A DNA stretch of 11,858 nt from CAYPAV01 sp964408805 (lineage in GTDB: Bacteria > Pseudomonadota > Alphaproteobacteria > UBA8366). Below are positions 1 through 7,090 of this stretch, one piece after another. The number at the start of each line of letters is the position of its first letter. Within the stretch, counting starts at the first letter, position 1. The position numbers and the translations under genes were made by a program. The DNA lies in contig CAYPAV010000044.1 of the NCBI GenBank assembly GCA_964408805.1, forward strand, positions 1 through 11,858, written 5' to 3'. Under the pieces are notes generated by a model, which was not told where the DNA came from, did no database searches, and worked only from the letters and a program-made list of their open reading frames with translations.

Positions 1-1440
1 AGCCATGCTGCCAGCGCTTTCTTTCCGAGTCCCTTTGAAAAGGCCGCGGTCCTAACCATGGACGGTGTCGGGGAATGGGCAACCACTTCGGTCGCCCTGG
101 GATCGGGTAACGAACTCGAGATGGTCAAGGAAATTCACTTTCCTCATTCGCTGGGCCTACTTTATTCCGCGTTCACCTACTACACGGGTTTTCGGGTGAA
201 CTCCGGAGAGTACAAGGTCATGGGTCTCGCGCCTTACGGCGAACCGATTTTCAAGGACTTGATTCTGGAGACGTTGGTCGATGTCAAACCGGACGGCTCT
301 TTCCGCCTGGATCAGTCGTATTTCGACTATTGCACGGGCCTGACCATGACCAACGCAAAATTCGACGGCCTCTTCGGGGGGCCACCCCGAATGTCCGAAT
401 CCGAGCCCTTGCTCCAGAAGCATATGGATCTGGCGGCCTCCATTCAGGCGGTGACGGAAGAGGTCGTCGTACGGCTCACCCGGTCGCTTGCCATGGAGAC
501 CGGCCAGCGGAACCTTTGCCTCGCCGGCGGCGTCGCGCTCAATTGCGTCGCCAACGGCAAGGTGCGGCGCGACAACGCGTTCGAGAATATATGGATTCAA
601 CCGGCGGCGGGCGATGCCGGTGGCGCCCTTGGTGCGGCACTCAATGTTCACCATCGCTTCAAGGGCGCGCCGCGTGGCCCGGCTCGCGGTTTGGATCACA
701 TGAAGGGCTCTTTTCTCGGTCCCGCGTTCGACCAAGGCGAGATTGAGGCCCGGCTCTCGACCGCGGGCGCCGCGTTCACCGTCTTGGATGACGAGACCTT
801 GATTTCCGAAACCGTTTCGGCCTTGGTTGAGGCCAGGGCGGTTGGCTGGTTCCAGGGCCGCATGGAGTTTGGCCCAAGGGCTCTTGGCGGGCGGTCGATT
901 TTGGGCGATCCGCGGTCGCCAGATATGCAAAAGACCCTAAACCTCCGGGTCAAATTCCGTGAGAGCTTCCGTCCTTTCGCGCCCGCGATACGCCGAGAGG
1001 ATGTGGCCGAATGGTTCGAGCTCGACAGCGACAGCCCCTACATGTTGATCGTCGCCGATATAGACGAGAAACGCCGACGCACGATGTCGGACGAGGAAAA
1101 TGCGCGTTTCGGTATCGACAAACTGAACGTGCCGCGGTCCGAAATTCCGGCGGTCACCCATGTCGACTACTCGGCCCGCATCCAAACCGTTCACGCCGAG
1201 ACGAATCCGAGCTTTCACGCGTTGTTGACGGCGTTCAAAAGGCGCACCGGTTGTCCGGTTCTGGTCAACACGAGCTTCAATGTTCGCGGCGAACCGATCG
1301 TTTGTACGCCCGAGGAGGCGTTTCGATGTTTCATGGGGACCGATATCGAGGTTCTCGTCGTCGGCAACTGCATGCTCAGAAAAGAAAAGCAGGATGCGCG
1401 CCTCGAGCGCGACTATAAGGAGGAGTTCGAGCCGGACTAA
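1..1440 (+). CDS. Carbamoyltransferase, NodU/CmcH/TobZ family (5' partial)
   Basis: Probably transfers a carbamoyl group from carbamoyl phosphate, through carbamoyl-AMP, to a hydroxyl of a sugar or other acceptor in the cytoplasm. The reading frame is open to base 1. The first in-frame ATG (58) is not the start, because the upstream codons encode SHAASAFFPSPF followed by LTMDGVGEW, the conserved family core containing a metal-site His and Asp. About 100-130 N-terminal residues therefore lie outside the window. Further family motifs are LAGGVALNCVANG (from about 520), GDAGGALGAAL (Asp codon 613-615, third metal-site acidic residue) in the Kae1-like domain, then GWFQGRMEFGPRALGG (from 844), the FRESFRPFAPAI region and LVNTSFNVRGEP (from 1261) in the YrdC-like C-terminal domain. 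It ends in TAA and is convergent with the next gene, 91 bases apart. The acceptor is unknown; neighbouring glycan genes suggest polysaccharide. The family call is very secure, the substrate is not. Confidence 0.95.
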   Translation, partial: SHAASAFFPSPFEKAAVLTMDGVGEWATTSVALGSGNELEMVKEIHFPHSLGLLYSAFTYYTGFRVNSGEYKVMGLAPYGEPIFKDLILETLVDVKPDGSFRLDQSYFDYCTGLTMTNAKFDGLFGGPPRMSESEPLLQKHMDLAASIQAVTEEVVVRLTRSLAMETGQRNLCLAGGVALNCVANGKVRRDNAFENIWIQPAAGDAGGALGAALNVHHRFKGAPRGPARGLDHMKGSFLGPAFDQGEIEARLSTAGAAFTVLDDETLISETVSALVEARAVGWFQGRMEFGPRALGGRSILGDPRSPDMQKTLNLRVKFRESFRPFAPAIRREDVAEWFELDSDSPYMLIVADIDEKRRRTMSDEENARFGIDKLNVPRSEIPAVTHVDYSARIQTVHAETNPSFHALLTAFKRRTGCPVLVNTSFNVRGEPIVCTPEEAFRCFMGTDIEVLVVGNCMLRKEKQDARLERDYKEEFEPD

Positions 1441-1531
1441 CGAGGCCGATATTCCTTAGACATACTCGCCTATTTTTCCATTGCGCTTCGCGTCGGCTTG
1501 GCTTCGATCCGCCGCGGGCGGCCACTATCGG

Positions 1532-2986
1532 CTAACGCGTTTCGACCGTCCCTCGATGTGGCGGCGGGAGCGCGGAATCCCGCTTGAGTCGCTCAAGTAT
1601 CGTCCGGGCAAGGAACCGGTATCCTTTGCTGCCTAAATGGTTGGGAACGCCCAATGTCAGCAACGAGCGCGGATCGGGATGCGCGTCGGTTACCCGGGTG
1701 AAATCCAATATCGGCAAATCGAGGCTTCGGGCGACCTCGATGATACGGTTGCGGTTCAATATGTTCGAAATGATAGAGGGGTCGCACGCCGGTGCGGGAA
1801 TATCTCCATTGCGGCATTTTTCTCGCCAGTTTGATGCCGTCGCGTCTCGCAGTTCCCGACTGTAGTATAGTGTGCCGCCGCCAATGATATAGACGAAGTA
1901 CAATTGGCCCCCCCAGCCGCGTACCGTCCGCGCGGCTTGATCAAGCGCCTCGCGATAGATTTTGATCCTTCGATTATGTTGCATGGGTGGTTCCACCCTC
2001 TTATGGGGTTTGGCGATCGCACCCAGACGATGGCGGATTTCCGTTAGTTTCAAGAACTGTAAATTAGCGGTCCTTCGTTTCCGCGTCCGCGTCTCTTCCA
2101 GATCGCGCTTGTCGATGTAATCCCGAAGCGCGCGATCAATCTCGGGCTGAATTCGCATCAATCCTTGACGAAAGCCGGGATCATCGAGATAGCGACGAAG
2201 GATAAGGCTGTTATAGGTAATATTCGTTCGATCTAGAGCGACGTCGGCCTGAATCCAAAGGACGACCTTGGGCCGCACACCGGCCAAATATTCCCGCACG
2301 CCGGCCAGCATAAGCATTGGGTCGTTTCCCCCGTATCCGAGATTGAGCGTGTTCTTGTAGGATTTGCGTATCCATGAGCCCAGATCCTCTCCTTCCGGGA
2401 CGCAGGCGCCGTGGGTATACGAATCGCCGACCAGCGCGATATCAAATTCGTCCATCGACCAGGCGCCCCTTGGGTTCCGGAATCCATACTCGTCGCTCTC
2501 GTAGATCAAATACTCGCCGCTTTCGTTGCAGTAGACGGTGGTCACGTTGCTGATGCCGGATAAGAAGGTGATGTGACGATTCCCGACGGGGAAGCTCGGT
2601 ATGGCGTTCCTCAAGGGCGTAATCGTCGGAAAGGCGTCGACGGACTCCCGGCGCAGGTCCAAAATGACGCCGACCTTGCTTCTTCGGTCCGCGAACAGCG
2701 GCTTTCCACGGTCCAGGCCCAGCGCCAAGTAAAGCTCCGCGGCATAGAACGAAGCGCCCGCCGAGACGATCGCGATCGCAACCATCGTCTTGGTTTCCTG
2801 GCCGGCTCGAAAGCAGAAAACGACAGCGCACAAGGTCAGGCCCGGCAGACCTCCCAAAACAACGCAATTCGTCATCGTCCACGCAATCTCATGGGCGATG
2901 GAGATGAGATAAATGAAATACAGCAATCCGACCGCGGCAGAGAGCAACAACACGCCATCCACGAACCGCACAGAACTGACTTTCAT
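1532..2986 (-). CDS. Membrane-anchored SGNH/GDSL-hydrolase-like protein
   Basis: A 484-residue protein. Three hydrophobic segments (about 8-30, 36-58 and 67-88) form an N-terminal membrane part. The soluble part carries YESDEYGFRNP (162-172), then LVGDSYTHGACV (185-196), which is SGNH block I with candidate nucleophile Ser189, then the LNLGYGGNDP block (214-223; Gly and Asn of the oxyanion hole), and finally PNHLGSKGYRFLA (448-460) with candidate catalytic His450. The Asp usually three residues before that His (DxxH) is Val here, so a Ser-His dyad or a non-hydrolytic role is possible. Proteins of this layout are common in exopolysaccharide clusters, where they may add or remove acyl groups; that role is inferred. 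The start is the ATG at 2986; no strong Shine-Dalgarno sequence is visible. It is divergent from the glycosyltransferase at 3276. The fold assignment is good, the activity unknown. Confidence 0.82.
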   Translation of the reverse strand: MKVSSVRFVDGVLLLSAAVGLLYFIYLISIAHEIAWTMTNCVVLGGLPGLTLCAVVFCFRAGQETKTMVAIAIVSAGASFYAAELYLALGLDRGKPLFADRRSKVGVILDLRRESVDAFPTITPLRNAIPSFPVGNRHITFLSGISNVTTVYCNESGEYLIYESDEYGFRNPRGAWSMDEFDIALVGDSYTHGACVPEGEDLGSWIRKSYKNTLNLGYGGNDPMLMLAGVREYLAGVRPKVVLWIQADVALDRTNITYNSLILRRYLDDPGFRQGLMRIQPEIDRALRDYIDKRDLEETRTRKRRTANLQFLKLTEIRHRLGAIAKPHKRVEPPMQHNRRIKIYREALDQAARTVRGWGGQLYFVYIIGGGTLYYSRELRDATASNWREKCRNGDIPAPACDPSIISNILNRNRIIEVARSLDLPILDFTRVTDAHPDPRSLLTLGVPNHLGSKGYRFLARTILERLKRDSALPPPHRGTVETR

Positions 2987-3080
2987 GAGAGTAACATCCG
3001 AGACTGATGGTGAACGAAGAGAATTGTTCGGCTAGGTAGCACCTGAGCCCTTTCTCATGGCAGTGGTTGGAGACCGCGAC

Positions 3081-3108
3081 CTCGTAACATGGTGAGCCGA
3101 TTTGTCAA
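3081..3108 (-). promoter_or_regulatory. Candidate promoter for the SGNH-like gene
   Basis: On the minus strand a perfect TTGACA (3108-3103) is followed after 16 bases by TACGAG (3086-3081), a poor 3/6 match to TATAAT. Transcription would begin near 3074 and leave a leader of roughly 90 nt before the ATG at 2986. The -35 element is the only strong part, so this is a tentative call. Confidence 0.3.
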
Positions 3109-3120
3109 CGCGTCTCGCGC

Positions 3121-3144
3121 GCCGGAAATCGGTTCCGATCCGGC
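3121..3144. repeat. Imperfect inverted repeat between divergent promoters
   Basis: Left arm GCCGG-AA-ATCGG (3121-3132), two-base centre TT, right arm CCGAT-CCGGC (3135-3144). Ten base pairs match, with a two-base bulge in the left arm. It lies between the outward-facing TTGACA (minus strand) and TTGACG (plus strand) hexamers, the position expected for a shared operator. No regulator gene is in the window, so the function is inferred. Confidence 0.35.
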
Positions 3145-3147
3145 GGC

Positions 3148-3176
3148 TTGACGCGTCTGTATGAGGGCCGCAATAT
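3148..3176 (+). promoter_or_regulatory. Candidate promoter for the membrane glycosyltransferase gene
   Basis: TTGACG (3148-3153) is followed after 17 bases by CAATAT (3171-3176), a weak -10 match. It would give a leader of about 90 nt before the ATG at 3276. The -35 hexamer directly abuts the inverted repeat. Low confidence because of the -10 element. Confidence 0.2.
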
Positions 3177-3275
3177 CGTCGCGCCGCGACCGTCGGCCGG
3201 CACGAACCCGTGTCGTCTCGAGACACCGGTACGGGATCGCGGTCCCAGCGATAGTCCGACGGGGGATCCAGGTTT

Positions 3276-4673
3276 ATGCGCGCGCTTGCTCGATCGAAAA
3301 CCGTCTGGCTTGTCGGCGGCCTGTTCCTGGTACTCAATCTGGTGATTTCGGCGGTCACCGTGCCGGACGGCGCGGAGATTCATGGCGGCGACGCGCAATC
3401 TTGGATCGGGCCGGCCAAGGGGCTGGTAAAGCACGGAGGATTTGTCGATCCGGACGATCCCGCAAATCCCGATCTGAGACGTGGCCCGCTCTACCCACTT
3501 TTGGTCGCCGGATCCATGCTTGCCGGTGGCGAGCGCTATGCGCGCGTGCTCGTGCCGATTCAAGTCTTGATCCTTTTCGTTACCGCGATGATCGCGGGCC
3601 GCTTCACGGAAGATTTGTTGCCCGGGTATGGCGTCGCCGCGCTGGCATTGGTGGCGTTCAACCCGAACGCGCTAGGCACCGCGCATCTGGTTCAGTCAGA
3701 GACCCTTTTTGCCTTCCTCGTGACATTGCTCGCCTGGGCGACGCTCACCTATTGCCGGACGCCGGGGGTGCGCGCCGCAACGCTGGCCGGGGCGGCGTTG
3801 GGACTCGCTTGCCTGACGCGGCCGGAGGGCCAGTTTCTCGTGATCCTGCTGCCGATCGCGTTCCTAATCCTGCCGTCGCTGCCCGGCCAGACCCTCGATT
3901 GGCGGCGACGAGCGATCGCGGCGGTGGCCAGCGGCGTCATCGCCCTGGTGGCGGTTTCGCCTTGGCTGATGCGCAACCATTCGATCGGGCACGGTGCCCG
4001 GCTCAGCAGTTACGAGAGCATCAGTTACTTCATGTGGGGCAGTGTCGCGCAGCTCGAAATGATCGGAAGCGAGATCAGCGAGCGTGAGGCCGAGCATCGC
4101 ATCGCTCGGCGGCGAGTGTCGTTCATCGAGTCTCAAGGTGCACGTTGGGAGACATTGCCCCAGCCGGAGCGTTACCGGCGCCTTTTCTTCGAGGCCGTTC
4201 GGCAGCTTACAATGGTCGAATCGGCGACTCTCGCCCGCACGGTCGGATTGGCCACGGCCCAGTTTTATGGCTCCGGCGGTGCCGGAAATTTCCATAATCT
4301 CCTCGGGATGCAGTCGTCGAACCCCTACCAAACATCGGTTTCTGGCGGCTATTCGAGCTACTGGGAAGCGTGGCTGGCCGCTATCCTTGGCGGGAATATC
4401 CGAGCTGTTGCAATCACCGTCGTCGCCGTTGGACTTGTCGTCGTGTTAAGGCTTCTGGGCCTCGCCGGGCTGTTCACGCTCACGCGGAGGCAGGAGTGGC
4501 GTGTCGGGCTGGTGATCGTGAGCGCGGTCGCCTATTTCGCCTTTGTCTATCCGTTCTACGGCAATTCGCGGTTTCGTATCGGGATCGAACCGCTGCTTAT
4601 TCTGCTTGCACTGTACGGCTTTGCCGGTCTTCGCGAGACTTTTCGCCGTCGCCGAGCGGGAACCGTGCTCTGA
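3276..4673 (+). CDS. Integral membrane glycosyltransferase, GT-C fold (GT39/ArnT-like)
   Basis: A 465-residue polytopic inner-membrane protein that probably transfers a sugar from a polyprenyl-phosphate donor to an acceptor on the periplasmic face. After the first membrane segment (about 10-28) comes EIHGGDAQSW, whose Asp39 sits where GT-C enzymes hold the catalytic Asp in the first periplasmic loop. RGPLYPLL (69-76) and the VQSETLFAFL segment (139-148, Glu142) are typical family landmarks, as is LTRPEG (180-185). Further hydrophobic helices lie at about 90-108, 113-130, 143-160, 185-200, 212-230, 375-400, 409-426 and 434-450. The C-terminal YGNSRFRIGIEPLL (428-441) matches the usual ending of the membrane core. 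The stretch 235-370 is a soluble, presumably periplasmic, loop. Length is typical for bacterial members. The start ATG follows a weak purine run. Donor and acceptor cannot be read from sequence. Divergent from the SGNH-like gene and possibly co-regulated with it. Confidence 0.85.
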   Translation: MRALARSKTVWLVGGLFLVLNLVISAVTVPDGAEIHGGDAQSWIGPAKGLVKHGGFVDPDDPANPDLRRGPLYPLLVAGSMLAGGERYARVLVPIQVLILFVTAMIAGRFTEDLLPGYGVAALALVAFNPNALGTAHLVQSETLFAFLVTLLAWATLTYCRTPGVRAATLAGAALGLACLTRPEGQFLVILLPIAFLILPSLPGQTLDWRRRAIAAVASGVIALVAVSPWLMRNHSIGHGARLSSYESISYFMWGSVAQLEMIGSEISEREAEHRIARRRVSFIESQGARWETLPQPERYRRLFFEAVRQLTMVESATLARTVGLATAQFYGSGGAGNFHNLLGMQSSNPYQTSVSGGYSSYWEAWLAAILGGNIRAVAITVVAVGLVVVLRLLGLAGLFTLTRRQEWRVGLVIVSAVAYFAFVYPFYGNSRFRIGIEPLLILLALYGFAGLRETFRRRRAGTVL

Positions 4674-4760
4674 GAGCAATCTTGGCGGGCCGCGCGACCG
4701 CGAGGCAACCGGGGTTATTCCGAAATCGCCGAAGCGCCGCTGCGCCTGATCAAATCGACC

Positions 4761-4789
4761 ATGACCATGTGGATCGCATCATCTATTAT
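4761..4789 (+). promoter_or_regulatory. Candidate promoter for the B12/radical SAM gene
   Basis: ATGACC (4761-4766, 4/6 match to TTGACA) and TATTAT (4784-4789, 5/6 match to TATAAT) are separated by exactly 17 bases and lie at the start of an A/T-rich stretch. Transcription from about 4796 would give a leader of about 255 nt before the ATG at 5053. Prediction by eye only. Confidence 0.4.
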
Positions 4790-5025
4790 ATTCGAGATAT
4801 TCTCATGTCCTAATGATCGTCATGGACTGGACTGACCTCGATCAAATCGGCACGATTGTCGCCCTTCACCACATTGCGACGAATAAAATTTGTTCGGCGG
4901 AATTTGAAATCGTCTTGAATCAGCCTTTTGAGCGAAGGAATTGCCGGGTTCGGTTGAATCGGTTCAGTCTGGTCAAGGCGATGTCGGTACAGCTAAATAG
5001 CCATTAGGTTCACTCACAACCGGAC

Positions 5026-5040
5026 TGGCCAGAGGGGCCA
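5026..5040 (+). other. Small hairpin next to the ribosome binding site of the radical SAM gene
   Basis: TGGCC (5026-5030) and GGCCA (5036-5040) form a perfect 5-bp stem with loop AGAGG. It ends 12 bases before the ATG, just upstream of the likely Shine-Dalgarno GGGA (5044-5047). The purine-rich loop is itself Shine-Dalgarno-like but too far from the start. It could modulate translation or be chance. Confidence 0.3.
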
Positions 5041-5052
5041 TTTGGGAAAAGC

Positions 5053-7053
5053 ATGCGGATTCTTTTGGCGGATCTAGCCCACACTTATTCCACCGATGAT
5101 GCCTCGTTGATCGTTCCGTTGGGTCTCGGATACATCAAAGCCTACGCCCTGGCGCGGCAAGGCGAAACGATTTCCATCGATCTATATAAACATCCGGAAA
5201 GACTGCTCAAAGCCGCCGCGAATACGCGCCCGACTCTTATCGGATTGGCGAATTACGGCTGGAACGAAAATCTGAACAAGGCGATCGGAACTTTCCTGCG
5301 GGATCAGTATCCCGAAGTGATACTTGTTGCCGGCGGCCCCAACATTGATCCGGACCCGGTTCAACGCGCCGCCTTTCTTCGAAAGCACGATTATCTCGAT
5401 TTCATCATTGTCGACGGCGGCGAGGAAAGTTTCTCCGAGTTAATCGACTGGTGTCGATCGATTGACAGGGACTTGAATGACTTGCCGATGAATATGGTGA
5501 GGCTTGATGGGGATCGGATCGTCGCGACGCCCGAACGCGCCATGTCGAAGCAGATTGTTGGTATCGAATCGCCCTATCTGGGCGGGCATCTCGACGAATT
5601 CCTGGAAGCGGGCATGGCGCCGATGTTCGAAAGCAATCGTGGGTGTCCGTTCAAGTGCACCTTTTGTGCCTGGGGTTCGGCCTCCAAGGACCTGGTCCGC
5701 CGGTTCGACCTCGACATGACCTTGGCCGAAATAGAGTATGTCGGCGCGCGAGCGAAGGCGCGAGCCTGGATTCTTTGCGATGCGAATTTTGGAATTCTCA
5801 AGCGCGATGTGGAGATCGCGCGCGCCATTCGCAACGTTCACGACGAGGCCGGCTATCCCCAACAATGCCATATCTGGCTGGCCAAGAACGTCACCGACAG
5901 AAATTTGGAGATAGGTGAGATATTGGGGGATATGACCGTCCCCGTCATGGCGGTCCAAAGTCTCGCCAAAGAGGTGCTCAAGGCGATCAAGCGGGAGAAT
6001 ATCTCGACCGATACCTATGTTAAGTTCCAACAGAAATTCCACAATATCGGCAGCCGTACCTATTCCGATCTGATCGTTCCACTACCCGGCGAAACGCTCG
6101 CGAGCCATCTGTCGGCGTTACGGAAATTGATATCGTTCGGCGTCGATATCGTTATGAGCCACAACATGCGGCTCTTGGCGGGTGCCGAGACCAATTCCGG
6201 AGAGACTAGGGAAACTTATGACTTCCGAACACGATACCGCTTGATCCACGGCGATTCCGGCGCCTATGAGGCCCCCGACGGGACGGTTTTGCGCTGTTTC
6301 GAGTATGAGGAGAGCCTACGGTCGACGTCCACGTTGTCGGAGGCGGAAATGTTCTTCCTAAGAAAACTGCATTTTCTGGTCGATTTCGCGTGGAATACGG
6401 AAGTTTACAAACCGCTCCTCGGGGTTCTGTTGGATGGTGGCGCGCAACCGATAGATATCTTGATCCGGATCGTCCGGCTCGCTGAGGAAGACCCGAAGTC
6501 TCTTGGCGAGCGCGGCGCCGAAATCACGCAATTCTTCAATGCGTTCGACGCCGCCTCCCGCGATGAATGGTTCGATAGTCCGGAGGAAATCGAGGCCTAT
6601 TTTGAAAAGCCGGAGAACTTCGGCAAATTGATTGCCCAAGAATTCGAGAAATTGAATGTACAGTTCAGCATCAAACTATTCCAAGAATGTAAGGACGCTT
6701 TCGACGCCACTATGCTCTTCCTGGCTCGACGAGAAACAGATGTTTCGGACCAAGTGATCAAAGAGGCGGCGCGATATGCCTTCGCTCTGTTTCCGGCCAT
6801 CGGTTCTCCTAGCGCTCCGGTCTCCATCACACTGAAAGGCGAAGCGCTTCGATTTCTTGTCGACGATGCGAACAGGCCGGAAATGGCGAACGGTTTGGCG
6901 GAAGTCCGAGTTTACGAGGGTGCACGGCGGCGGGAAATGTCCGACCGTATCGCGGCATTGCGCGGCAAGAACCTCTCAAAGGTGCTCGATACGCAGGGCT
7001 ACGCATTGCGCGATCTTCGTTGCAATGTTGACGTGACCATGGGTCAAGCATAG
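5053..7053 (+). CDS. B12-binding-domain radical SAM protein (class B type)
   Basis: A 666-residue cytoplasmic enzyme predicted to use a [4Fe-4S] cluster with S-adenosylmethionine, and probably cobalamin, for a radical reaction such as methylation at an unactivated carbon. Residues 1-170 look like a Rossmann-type B12-binding domain: MRILLADLAH strand, PLGLGYIKAYAL helix, VILVAGGPNIDPDP (89-102) and FIIVDGGEESFSEL (117-130). No DxHxxG motif is present, as in other class B radical SAM proteins. The radical SAM core begins at FESNRGCPFKCTFCAWG (192-208), with Cys198, Cys202 and Cys205 as CxxxCxxC, and continues through ILCDANFGI (240-248) and DLIVPLPGETLASH (339-352). About 260 further residues form a mostly helical C-terminal region I do not recognise. 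The start is supported by GGGA five bases upstream and by the immediate beta-strand. It is convergent with the hydrolase-like gene, 37 bases apart. Substrate unknown; relatives occur in polysaccharide and natural-product loci. Confidence 0.88.
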   Translation: MRILLADLAHTYSTDDASLIVPLGLGYIKAYALARQGETISIDLYKHPERLLKAAANTRPTLIGLANYGWNENLNKAIGTFLRDQYPEVILVAGGPNIDPDPVQRAAFLRKHDYLDFIIVDGGEESFSELIDWCRSIDRDLNDLPMNMVRLDGDRIVATPERAMSKQIVGIESPYLGGHLDEFLEAGMAPMFESNRGCPFKCTFCAWGSASKDLVRRFDLDMTLAEIEYVGARAKARAWILCDANFGILKRDVEIARAIRNVHDEAGYPQQCHIWLAKNVTDRNLEIGEILGDMTVPVMAVQSLAKEVLKAIKRENISTDTYVKFQQKFHNIGSRTYSDLIVPLPGETLASHLSALRKLISFGVDIVMSHNMRLLAGAETNSGETRETYDFRTRYRLIHGDSGAYEAPDGTVLRCFEYEESLRSTSTLSEAEMFFLRKLHFLVDFAWNTEVYKPLLGVLLDGGAQPIDILIRIVRLAEEDPKSLGERGAEITQFFNAFDAASRDEWFDSPEEIEAYFEKPENFGKLIAQEFEKLNVQFSIKLFQECKDAFDATMLFLARRETDVSDQVIKEAARYAFALFPAIGSPSAPVSITLKGEALRFLVDDANRPEMANGLAEVRVYEGARRREMSDRIAALRGKNLSKVLDTQGYALRDLRCNVDVTMGQA

Positions 7054-7090
7054 CCCGTGACCGAGTGCCAAAACTCACCGACCGAGCGTC

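Larger units (their letters stand above)
4674..5052 (+). other. 379-base intergenic leader upstream of the radical SAM gene
   Basis: I see no convincing gene here. A 64-codon open frame (4813-5007) has no Shine-Dalgarno sequence, no recognisable domain and a poor codon pattern, so it is not called. The segment is visibly more A/T-rich than the flanking genes from about 4780 to 5010. It holds a promoter candidate (4761-4789) and a small hairpin (5026-5040). I see no intrinsic terminator for the glycosyltransferase gene and no B12-box-like sequence of a cobalamin riboswitch. Confidence 0.5.

Noticed and set aside
58..60. ATG at 58 as the start of the carbamoyltransferase
   Set aside because: The frame is open to base 1, and the residues before this ATG match the conserved His-containing core of the family, so the true start is upstream of the window.
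157..930. 257-codon minus-strand open frame opposite the carbamoyltransferase
   Set aside because: It lies wholly antisense to a gene with unmistakable family motifs. Its Arg-, Gly- and Ala-rich sequence is typical of a high-GC antisense shadow.
1509..1521. CCGCC-GCG-GGCGG hairpin between the convergent carbamoyltransferase and SGNH-like genes as a terminator
   Set aside because: Only a 5-bp stem with a 3-base loop and no T-run on either side; too weak to call.
4813..5007. 64-codon open frame in the leader of the radical SAM gene
   Set aside because: No Shine-Dalgarno sequence, no hydrophobic segment or recognisable motif, and third-position composition unlike the neighbouring genes. Kept as non-coding leader.
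4674..5052. Cobalamin riboswitch upstream of the B12/radical SAM gene
   Set aside because: No recognisable B12-box sequence was found by eye in the leader.
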